Under the pieces are notes generated by a model, which did no database searches, was not told the origin of the DNA, and worked only from the letters and a program-made list of their open reading frames with translations. Shown piece by piece: positions 1 through 6,203 of a stretch of DNA of 9,191 bases. The DNA is from Caldifarciminota bacterium. Lineage in GTDB: Bacteria; Hydrothermota; Tepidihabitantia; Tepidihabitantales; Tepidihabitantaceae. The DNA is taken from positions 1 through 9,191 of the forward strand of contig JAFGRF010000056.1 in the NCBI GenBank assembly GCA_016935295.1, given 5' to 3'. A program made the position numbers and the translations under genes. Position 1 is the first letter of the stretch, and each line of letters opens with the position of its first letter.

Positions 1-1
1 A

Positions 2-1144
2 CTGACTATGTACGCGGCGCATGACTCCATCATGACGGTACCGGTGTACGACCCGCTGGGGAACTACATCGGCCAGACCGGAGTGCCGGTCCGGGTGCCG
101 GTGGGTGTGGACTCATTCACCATCTCGCTCTCGCGGGAGGACAACTACGCCCTCACCGGCACGGTCCAGCAGACGCTGTTCACCTGGGGCAAGCTCGTGA
201 ACGCTTGTCGCATCGCCGGCCTCAGCTTCGACCTGCAGAAGGAAGCGGCAGCCCAGGCACGCGCTCAGGTCAAGGTAGACGCTACGCAGGGGTTCTACCA
301 GGCCCTGCTCGCTCGCAAGACGGTCGATGTCATGGATGACGCACTGAACCAGCTGCGCGGCCACATCGGCCAGGTGCAGTCGCTCTACGACAATGGCCTT
401 GCGACGAAGCTCGACTTGATGAAAGCGACGCTCGGCCTGCACCAGATGGAAGCTCAGGTCTCGCAAGTTGAGAACGGCGCCGAACTCGCGACAGCAGCTC
501 TGCTCAACGTACTCGGGCTCGACCCAGGCACGCCGGTCGCGTTCGACGAGGAGCTGGCCCCGGATTCGCTCGCAGTCGACGTCGACCAGGCGACCGAACA
601 GGCACTTGGTAATCGTCCAGAACTGGCCCAACTTCGCGACGCGGCGAAGATGGCCGACCTGGGCGTGCGCATCGCCCGGACATCCAACCTGCCGACCCTC
701 TTTGCTCAGGCCAACGGCAGCTACAAGAACCCGGTCGGGCTGAGTGACACCTGGGGCACGGACTGGAACGCCACCCTCGGATTCTCGATGCCGATTTTCA
801 CCGGGCTGGCGAACCTGAACAAGTACAAGGCCGCCCAGGCCAGGCAGCGCCAGGCCCGGGTCGCCCTGGCCATGGTCGAGGACGGAGTGCGACTCGAAGT
901 GAAAGCCCAAGTCCTGGCCCTGAACCAAGAGGCAAAGAATACGGCCTACCAGAGGAAGAACGTCGAGGTCGCCGAGGCAGCGCTCGCGCTTGCTGAGCAG
1001 CGGTTCCAGAACGGCCTGCTCACGAATCTGGACTACATGGACAGCCAGCTTGCTCTGACCCAGAGCCGGGTCGCGTACCTGAGCGCACTGGCCAACTACC
1101 AGATCGCCAAGGCTAAGCTCGCGAAGGCGACTGGCCAAGACTAG
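2..1144 (+). CDS. TolC-family outer-membrane efflux protein, 5'-partial
   Basis: This is the outer-membrane channel (OEP family) of a tripartite efflux pump, spanning the outer membrane and periplasm. The reading frame is open to the window edge. The ATG at position 8 is therefore probably internal: no signal peptide is visible, and the 378 residues from that ATG are short for a family usually above 400. Numbering from that ATG, two OEP repeats can be seen. The first starts with a beta-strand region around residues 48-65 (TGTVQQTLFTWGK) followed by long Ala/Gln/Leu-rich helices. The second has its beta segment around 255-270 (LGFSMPIFTG) followed by more coiled-coil helix. The motifs NGLATKLDLMKA and NGLLTNLDYMDSQLAL occupy equivalent places in the two repeats, as expected from the internal duplication of TolC proteins. 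The stop codon TAG (1142-1144) is 10 nt before the adaptor start, so the genes form one operon. Family assignment is firm; substrate is unknown. Confidence 0.93.
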   Translation: MTMYAAHDSIMTVPVYDPLGNYIGQTGVPVRVPVGVDSFTISLSREDNYALTGTVQQTLFTWGKLVNACRIAGLSFDLQKEAAAQARAQVKVDATQGFYQALLARKTVDVMDDALNQLRGHIGQVQSLYDNGLATKLDLMKATLGLHQMEAQVSQVENGAELATAALLNVLGLDPGTPVAFDEELAPDSLAVDVDQATEQALGNRPELAQLRDAAKMADLGVRIARTSNLPTLFAQANGSYKNPVGLSDTWGTDWNATLGFSMPIFTGLANLNKYKAAQARQRQARVALAMVEDGVRLEVKAQVLALNQEAKNTAYQRKNVEVAEAALALAEQRFQNGLLTNLDYMDSQLALTQSRVAYLSALANYQIAKAKLAKATGQD

Positions 1145-1154
1145 GGAGACAACG

Positions 1155-2036
1155 ATGAAACACAAACTCACACTCTTAACTGCAGTAATCGGCCTCTTCG
1201 TCGCCGTCGGCTGCGGGCCGAAAGGCGCCCCCAAGAAGCGGAACCTCCAGTCGGTCGCTTTCGAGACCGTCCGACGCCAGACCGTCACCCGGACGATCGG
1301 CCTGCTCGGCACGGTCGAAGGCGAAAAGCAGGCGACGGCGATGTCCAAGATAACCGGCAAGGTCACTAGCATCGCCCGGCCCGAGGGTTCGTGGGTGAAC
1401 GAGGACGACGCCATCGCGTATGTCGTCAACGACATCCCGGGAATGGACTACCAGCCCGGCCCGGTCCGCGCGCCGATTGCCGGCTACGTCGGCAAGGTCT
1501 ACGTCGAGGTTGGCCAGACGGTAGCGCCGGGCGTCCCGGTCGCGGTAGTCGCCAACTACGGGAACCGTGTCACGGTGAAGGCGCGGATCAGCGACCATGA
1601 CCTCCGCTTCGTCAAGACCGGCGCTCCGGCCGACATCAGCGTCACGGCCTTCTCGGACACGTCTTTCACCGGCCGGGTCACAGCGGTCACGCCGGTGCTC
1701 GACCAACTCTCGCGCACCGCCACCGTCGAACTGACGGTCAACAACACCGGGCGCAAGCTCGTGCCGGGCATGGCCTGCGGAGTGCAGCTCACGCTCGAGC
1801 AGAAAAAGGACGTCATCGCCCTGCCCCGAATAGCGCTTTTCACCAACGGCTACACCCGGGTCGCGGTCCTGGACGACAGCACCGCCCGATTCCGGGACGT
1901 CACCACCGGCCTGGTCGGTGACCGGCTGATCGAGGTCACGTCCGGGCTCGAGCCGGGCGAACATGTCGTCACCACCGGCAAGGAACGCATCGAGGACGGC
2001 GGCAGGGTCATTCCGGTGGAGGTCGGCCAGAGATGA
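1155..2036 (+). CDS. RND efflux periplasmic adaptor lipoprotein (MFP/HlyD family) lacking the helical hairpin
   Basis: This membrane-fusion protein should link the inner-membrane RND pump to the TolC-type channel. The N-terminus is a lipoprotein signal: a basic start (MKHK), a hydrophobic stretch, then FVAVGC with the lipidated Cys at residue 20. The two halves of the biotinyl-lipoyl domain are at about 65-91 (ITGKVTSIARPEG) and 104-134 (VRAPIAGYVGKVYVEVGQTV). A beta-barrel domain covers about 136-215 and a membrane-proximal domain about 216-290, with VALPRIALF-like and GLEPGEHVV motifs. Only about 12 residues (92-103) join the lipoyl halves, where most RND adaptors carry a long alpha-helical hairpin. 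This explains the short length of 293 aa. BesA of Borrelia is a known hairpin-less adaptor. A GGGAG ribosome site (1144-1148) lies 6 nt before the ATG, overlapping the tolC-like stop. The 3' end overlaps the RND start by 4 nt. Confidence 0.94.
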   Translation: MKHKLTLLTAVIGLFVAVGCGPKGAPKKRNLQSVAFETVRRQTVTRTIGLLGTVEGEKQATAMSKITGKVTSIARPEGSWVNEDDAIAYVVNDIPGMDYQPGPVRAPIAGYVGKVYVEVGQTVAPGVPVAVVANYGNRVTVKARISDHDLRFVKTGAPADISVTAFSDTSFTGRVTAVTPVLDQLSRTATVELTVNNTGRKLVPGMACGVQLTLEQKKDVIALPRIALFTNGYTRVAVLDDSTARFRDVTTGLVGDRLIEVTSGLEPGEHVVTTGKERIEDGGRVIPVEVGQR

Positions 2037-5000
2037 AGCTAACTGACTCCTCAATCCGCCGGCCGGTCACGACCGCGATGATTGTACTCGCGCTGGTGCT
2101 GTTCGGCATTATCGGCGTCACCCGGATGCAGGTCGACTTCTATCCCGATGTCACCTTCCCGATGGTCGTCGTCGCCACCGTCTACCCCGGTGCCGGCCCG
2201 CTTGAGGTCGAGTCCGAGGTCACCGATCCGATGGAAGAGGGCCTCGGCACCATCGGCGGTCTGACCGATATCACCTCGACGTCGTCGGAGAACATATCCG
2301 CCATCACGCTCCAGTTCGACTGGGGCACGAACCTCGACGCCGCCGCTTCCGACATCCGCGACCGGCTCGACATGGTCCAGGCCAACCTGCCCGACGATGT
2401 CCAGAAACCGTTCGTCTTCAAATTCGACCCTTCGATGATGCCGGTGCTCCAACTCGGCATGGCGGGCAACATCGACGAAACCGAGCTGGCCGACATCGCC
2501 GACGAGGTCACCCAGCGGCTCCAGCGGGTCCCGGGCGTGGCCGCGGTAAACATGGGCGGCCAGGCCGTCCGTCAGGTCCAGGTTGAGCTTGACCTGCGGG
2601 AGTTCTCCACCTCGGGCGTGACTACCGACGCGTTCGCGATGGCGCTCAAGGCCCAGAACCTCAACTTCCCAATCGGCACCATCTCCACGAAGGACCAGCG
2701 CTACCTAATCCGGCTCATCGGCCAGTACGACGACCTCGACGGCATCCGCAAGACCGCCATCGGCGCGCGGCCGGACGGGACTCCGGTGCTGGTCCGTGAC
2801 GTCGCGCGGGTTAGCTGGGCGCCGGAGGAACGAGAAGCGTTCGTCCGGATGAACGGCGAAAAGGCCATATTCATCTGGATACAGCGCCGGCCCGACGCCA
2901 ACACGATCCAGGTCTCCGATGCCCTAATCAAGGAAGCGGCGAAAATCGAACGCGACCTGCCCCCGGCGGTCGATTTCAGGGTCTTCTGGGACAGCGCCCA
3001 GCCGGTGCGCAACTCGGTCAACAGCATCGCGGTGAACCTCATCCTCGGCGGCGTCCTCGCGTCGATGGTGCTGTTTCTCTTCCTGCGCCGGTTCCGGGCG
3101 ACGATGTTCGTCGCCTTCGCCATTCCGGTCTCGGTCTTCTTCGCGATCCTCGGCATGTTCCTGTCCGGGTTCACGCTCAATATCCTCTCGATGGCCGGGC
3201 TGGCCATTGCCGTCGGAATGGTGGTTGACAACGGCGTTGTCGTCTTCGAGAACATCTTCCGCCGGCGCGAGCTGGGTGAGGAACCGTTCCAGGCAGCGAG
3301 CGCAGGCACATCGACCGTCGCGATGGCCATCACTGCATCGACTCTAACCACCATCGCCGTCTTCCTGCCGCTGCTCCTGCTGCAAGGCATCATCCAGGTC
3401 TTCTTCAAAGAACTCGCATTCGCCATCATCTTCGCGCTCGTTGCATCGCTCGGTATTGCCCTCACCCTCATCCCGATGCTCGCCAGCCGCTTCCTCAAGA
3501 TGAAGCCGGCCGGCACGAAGGAACGGGGCATCCGGGGCTGGTCAGAGCGGACCTTCAAGAACGTGGAGACAGGCTACTCCCGGCTCGTCGGCTGGGGCGT
3601 CGGCCACCGCAGGCTCGTCATCATCCTCACCGTTGTCGTCCTCGTCGTCAGCCTTGGTCTCATCCCCCGCATCGGCACCGAGTTCATGCCCCAGCAGTTC
3701 ACCAACTTCACCGAGATGTACGCCGAGATGCCGATCGGCACCAGCCTCGAGAAAACCGACTCGGCTGTCGTCCTGATCGAACAGCACATAGTCGAGAAGT
3801 GGGGCAGCGAACTGAAGGCGATGATCGTCCAGGGTGGCGGCGGGACGAATGTCTTCTCGGCCATCTTCGGCGGTGCCCGTGCCAACAGCTCCGAGATCAA
3901 CCTGGTGATGAAGGATGGATCGAAATACACGGTCGTCGACATCGAGAACGAAATCCGCGAGTTCGGCAACACCCTCCCCGGCATGCATGTCCGGGCCGGG
4001 CGGACCCGCGGTATGGGCGCCTTCATGGGTGGCGGCGCCGCGCTCCAGGTCGAGATAAGCGGCCACGACTTAGCGACAGCCGATTCGCTAACCGCCGAGG
4101 TAGTCGCCGCGGTCGAAACCCTGCCCGGCGTCGTGGACGTCGAGGCCAGCCGCAAGACCGGCGACCCGGAGATTCAACTCCGCATCGACCGCGAAAGGGC
4201 GGCGCTCCACGGACTGACACCTTACCAGGTGGGCAGCGCGCTCCGCACCCAACTGGCCGGCAACGTCGCCACGCAGTATCGGCTGGGCGGCAAGGAGTAC
4301 GACGTCCTGCTCCGGCTGAAAGAAGACCAGCGCGCCGAGCTCTGCGACGTCCTCTGCACGTCAATCAACGGCCCGCTTGGCCCGGTGCTGCTCAAGAACC
4401 TTGTGACCGACCACCCGGGTACCAGCCCGCTCACCGTCGAGCACAAGAACACCGAGCGCATCGTCAAGGTCGAGGCAAACGTCGTCGGCCAGGCTGCCGG
4501 CCGGGTAGGCGCATTGGCACGCCGCGCGGTTGCCGGAATCACGCCGCCACCCGGGTTCACCATCCAGGTTGCCGGCTCCTTCGAGGACATGATGGAGTCA
4601 TTCCGCGACCTCGGCTTCGCGATGCTCATCGCCATCGTGCTCGTCTTCATGGTGATGGCGTCGCAGTTCGAGAGCTTCCGCGACCCGTTCATCATCATCT
4701 TCACAATCCCGTTCGCCCTCATCGGCGTGCTCTGGTCGCTCTTCATCACCGGGACCACGCTCTCGCTTGTCTCGGGCGTCGGTGTGCTGGTGCTCGTCGG
4801 CATCGTCGTCAACAACGGCATCGTCTACGTCGACTTCGTGAACCAGCTCCGCCGCAACGAAGGAATGGCGCTGGAAGAAGCAGTCAAGGAGGCCGGCCGC
4901 ATCCGGCTCCGGCCCATCCTGATGACCGCCTTCACGACCATCTTCGGCCTGCTGCCGCTGGCCCTGCAGATTGGGGAGGGCTCGGAGTTCTGGTCGCCGC

Positions 5001-5161
5001 TCGGCCGGGCGGTTATCGGCGGAATGGTCGTCTCGACGTTCCTGACATTGATTTTCATACCGGTCCTTTACACGTCCTTCGAGAAGGGCGCCGAGCGCCG
5101 GCGGCTGAGACGTGCTGCTTCAGCCGCCTCGGCCCGGCCGACCGACGTGACCGGTCAGTAA
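2033..5161 (+). CDS. RND-family efflux permease (AcrB/SwrC-like, HAE-type)
   Basis: This inner-membrane proton-antiport pump of 1042 aa has the usual length and duplicated layout of the family. TM1 is near residues 11-31, TM2 starts near 334, TM7 near 527-545 and TM8 near 861-880, with two large periplasmic loops between them. The family-typical segment FYPDVTFPMV follows TM1. The TM4 motif GMVVDNGVVVFEN places Asp399-Asn400 where AcrB has Asp407-Asp408. The TM10 motif GIVVNNGIVYVDF places Asn927 where AcrB has Lys940. This D-N / N-N combination is common in the broader acriflavin-resistance subclass, so one acidic proton-relay residue remains. The start is fixed by a strong GGAGGT site at 2018-2023, 9 nt upstream and inside the adaptor gene, and by the ATGA overlap that suggests translational coupling. 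A strong hairpin terminator follows the stop. Substrate (drug, lipid or metabolite) cannot be read from the sequence. Confidence 0.97.
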   Translation: MKLTDSSIRRPVTTAMIVLALVLFGIIGVTRMQVDFYPDVTFPMVVVATVYPGAGPLEVESEVTDPMEEGLGTIGGLTDITSTSSENISAITLQFDWGTNLDAAASDIRDRLDMVQANLPDDVQKPFVFKFDPSMMPVLQLGMAGNIDETELADIADEVTQRLQRVPGVAAVNMGGQAVRQVQVELDLREFSTSGVTTDAFAMALKAQNLNFPIGTISTKDQRYLIRLIGQYDDLDGIRKTAIGARPDGTPVLVRDVARVSWAPEEREAFVRMNGEKAIFIWIQRRPDANTIQVSDALIKEAAKIERDLPPAVDFRVFWDSAQPVRNSVNSIAVNLILGGVLASMVLFLFLRRFRATMFVAFAIPVSVFFAILGMFLSGFTLNILSMAGLAIAVGMVVDNGVVVFENIFRRRELGEEPFQAASAGTSTVAMAITASTLTTIAVFLPLLLLQGIIQVFFKELAFAIIFALVASLGIALTLIPMLASRFLKMKPAGTKERGIRGWSERTFKNVETGYSRLVGWGVGHRRLVIILTVVVLVVSLGLIPRIGTEFMPQQFTNFTEMYAEMPIGTSLEKTDSAVVLIEQHIVEKWGSELKAMIVQGGGGTNVFSAIFGGARANSSEINLVMKDGSKYTVVDIENEIREFGNTLPGMHVRAGRTRGMGAFMGGGAALQVEISGHDLATADSLTAEVVAAVETLPGVVDVEASRKTGDPEIQLRIDRERAALHGLTPYQVGSALRTQLAGNVATQYRLGGKEYDVLLRLKEDQRAELCDVLCTSINGPLGPVLLKNLVTDHPGTSPLTVEHKNTERIVKVEANVVGQAAGRVGALARRAVAGITPPPGFTIQVAGSFEDMMESFRDLGFAMLIAIVLVFMVMASQFESFRDPFIIIFTIPFALIGVLWSLFITGTTLSLVSGVGVLVLVGIVVNNGIVYVDFVNQLRRNEGMALEEAVKEAGRIRLRPILMTAFTTIFGLLPLALQIGEGSEFWSPLGRAVIGGMVVSTFLTLIFIPVLYTSFEKGAERRRLRRAASAASARPTDVTGQ

Positions 5162-5181
5162 CCTCCCCTACCTCCGACCTC

Positions 5182-5219
5182 AGCGGGGCGCGGTCATCCG
5201 CGCCCCGCTTCCTCTTTGT
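5182..5219 (+). terminator. Rho-independent-type terminator of the efflux operon
   Basis: A perfect 12-bp stem, AGCGGGGCGCGG (5182-5193) with CCGCGCCCCGCT (5198-5209), closes a TCAT tetraloop. A pyrimidine-rich but interrupted tail (TCCTCTTTGT) follows. It begins 20 nt after the RND stop codon. The stem is very stable; the T-tract is imperfect. Confidence 0.8.
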
Positions 5220-5312
5220 CGCCCCGTGTCCCAAGGACTCCACACGAAGCGTCGCGACCGAAGTCGCATTGCGCCTGGCACAGGAACGGAGCCTCCGGCC
5301 TCGACCTGCGCC

Positions 5313-5588
5313 TCGCGAATCGCCATCAGAATCTCCACGTAGGTCCTCCCGCAGGCCTCCTTGGCATTCCTCCTGCAGACCACGTTGAGAATCACGGTGA
5401 GCGTGCCATTCGGAATCACGTTCCGGGTGCCTCTGAAAACCATTGCGCGAGTCCGTTCGCGGACGCTCGCCCGAATCCCAGTGCAGACGGAGGAGGAAAC
5501 CCGCATGAAGGTCGCTTGGAATGTCCATCTCCAGGTCACGGTCCGAACCACCCCCCGAACCGTTCCCGGAACGGTTCCCACCGTGGTT
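5313..5588. repeat. Degenerate 12-bp tandem repeat array, strictly in phase
   Basis: About 23 units of 12 bp can be laid out with no insertion or deletion. The clearest core on the + strand is GAAYC, with instances starting at 5317, 5329, 5389, 5413, 5473, 5545 and 5557, plus variants at 5449 (GAGTC) and 5569 (GAACG). All of these positions are equal to 1 modulo 12. Reading the - strand, the unit is roughly CGTGATTCNGAA. Because 12 is a multiple of 3, all long frames across the array spell four- or eight-residue periodic peptides: RDSE-like and NVIP/GTVP-like on the - strand, and LRITVSVP/FGITFRVP-like on the + strand. Weaker periodicity may extend to about 5290. Units differ from each other at many positions. 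No known repeat family is recognised, and whether the array is translated is unresolved. Confidence 0.7.
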
Positions 5589-5590
5589 CG
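5544..5590. repeat. 47-bp nested palindrome inside the 12-bp repeat array
   Basis: The outer arms CGAACCAC (5544-5551) and GTGGTTCG (5583-5590) are exactly concentric with the inner arms GAACCGTTCC (5557-5566) and GGAACGGTTC (5568-5577), all centred on 5567. C-rich 5-nt segments (CCCCC and CCACC) separate inner from outer arms and would form a symmetric internal loop. It may be a by-product of repeat units of opposite orientation, or a protein-binding or RNA structure. Confidence 0.65.
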
Positions 5591-5637
5591 CGGAGGGCGG
5601 GTTCCGGCGGGCTCGACCGCGCATAACATCTATTCTT

Positions 5638-5653
5638 TCAGTTACTTAACTGA
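5638..5653. promoter_or_regulatory. 16-bp palindrome, possible operator
   Basis: TCAGTTA (5638-5644) and TAACTGA (5647-5653) are 7-bp arms around a CT centre. The site lies in the AT-richest part of the intergenic stretch, just upstream (- strand sense) of the open frames that cross the 12-bp repeats. An operator role is a guess from symmetry only. Confidence 0.25.
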
Positions 5654-5762
5654 CTTCAGGCACGCAAAGCAGCGCCCACTCTCACCCGAAGACAGCTCTA
5701 TAGGGCTTCGCGCCCGGAAAACCGCCGGTCCGGGTGTCCGAACCTAACAGCCCGGTCAGTCT

Positions 5763-5826
5763 AACCTGAGGCGGCCGGCACCGGCAAGACCTCTAACACC
5801 GCCGCGCACACGAGTCGCCTCAGGTT
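5763..5826. repeat. 11-bp inverted repeat with 42-nt spacer
   Basis: AACCTGAGGCG (5763-5773) is perfectly repeated as CGCCTCAGGTT (5816-5826). A small hairpin, GCCGG-CA-CCGGC (5774-5785), lies just inside the left arm. It could be a folded RNA or a relic of a small mobile element. No associated gene is visible. Confidence 0.4.
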
Positions 5827-5860
5827 CCTGGCCTGTTCCGCGCCTCCCTGCTCTCGGCCC

Positions 5861-5886
5861 AAGGGGCGGACTTGCGCCCGCCCCTT
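5861..5886. terminator. Terminator-like hairpin between converging transcription units
   Basis: AAGGGGCGG (5861-5869) pairs with CCGCCCCTT (5878-5886) around an 8-nt loop. On the + strand it is followed by the T-rich ACCTTTATT; on the - strand no T-tract follows. It lies about 40 nt downstream of the T9SS-tail stop codon on the - strand, so it may once have ended that gene, or may stop + strand readthrough. Confidence 0.5.
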
Positions 5887-5925
5887 ACCTTTATTCTGTA
5901 TACTGCATTATGTCTTCTTGCCGCC

Positions 5926-6024
5926 TTAGCGCGTGACCACTGCCTTCTTCACCGACCGGAAGCCCGGCGTGTCGAGACGGTAGAAGTAGACGCCGTATGG
6001 CACCTGCCTGCAATCCCTAATCTT
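5926..6024 (-). pseudogene. Orphan C-terminal T9SS (Por) sorting tail, gene remnant
   Basis: Only the last 32 codons before a TAA stop (5926-5928) are recognisable: ...RQVPYGVYFYRL, then DTPGFRSVKKAVVTR. This is the standard end of a type A sorting domain (FlgD/Por_Secre_tail-like), which directs surface or secreted proteins through the type IX secretion system in Bacteroidetes and related phyla. Typical tails read W-D-G-R-D...G-R-x-V-P-x-G-V-Y-F-Y-R-L; here the match starts at KIRDCRQ, immediately after the inverted end of the transposase element at 6025. The frame stays open to about 6201 through the element, but that part is not sorting-domain sequence. The body of the secreted protein is absent from the other side of the element, where a TPR gene lies instead, so this is a 5'-deleted remnant. 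The family call rests on motif recognition. Confidence 0.75.
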
Positions 6025-6045
6025 GGGGACATAATAAAGAATATC
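6025..6045. repeat. Outer left terminal inverted repeat of the transposase element
   Basis: Begins GGGGACATAATAAAGAAT. It matches the inverted right end (6852-6871) with a one-base shift, and also matches an inner copy at 6114-6135. The T9SS-tail homology stops exactly at its outer edge. Confidence 0.65.
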
Positions 6046-6203
6046 AGGTAGATTCGACCTGTCGGTGCTTCCAAGGTCCGCGTGGACCGGGCTTCTTTGG
6101 CTTGGTGGGTTCCGGGGGCATGATAAGAGATTGTCAGTACGAACCGTCCTGCTTGTGCTTTCGGGGGCCGTGCGGGCCGGGCTTGTGCGGTCTGAGGTCA
6201 CGC
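6025..6203. repeat. 90-bp tandem duplication of the element's 3' end
   Basis: Unit B (6025-6113) and unit A (6114-about 6203) align end to end, roughly two-thirds identical by eye. From 6051/6141 onward the offset is exactly 90 bp. Each unit starts with the GGGG-type terminal repeat and encodes, on the - strand, a KPGPxGPxKHxQ tail followed by TGA (stops at 6134-6136 and 6044-6046, in the same frame). Similarity fades past about 6100/6190. Confidence 0.7.

Larger units (their letters stand above)
5591..5925. other. Gene-free intergenic stretch with scattered inverted repeats
   Basis: I see no convincing gene here. After the repeat array there is an AT-richer patch (about 5620-5660) containing a 16-bp palindrome at 5638-5653, then GC-rich sequence. 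Within it are a small hairpin GGGC-TTCGC-GCCC (5703-5715), an 11-bp inverted repeat (5763-5826) and a terminator-like hairpin (5861-5886). CTAAC occurs three times (from about 5744, 5761 and 5792). No tRNA or other recognisable RNA gene was found. Confidence 0.6.

Noticed and set aside
8..10. ATG at position 8 as true start of the TolC-like gene
   Set aside because: The frame is open upstream to the window edge and the protein lacks the signal peptide and N-terminal residues expected, so the start lies outside the window.
113..1435. Long antisense ORF (440 codons) opposite the TolC-like and adaptor genes
   Set aside because: Shadow frame in GC-rich coding DNA; the + strand genes are clearly homologous to known families and the antisense protein shows no family motif.
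3799..5388. 529-codon + strand ORF overlapping the RND gene in another frame
   Set aside because: Arg/Pro/Gly-rich translation typical of an out-of-frame reading; it overlaps a confident RND gene and the terminator.
5891..5912. Extended -10-like TGTATACT as a + strand promoter
   Set aside because: No -35 element at suitable spacing and no + strand gene downstream.
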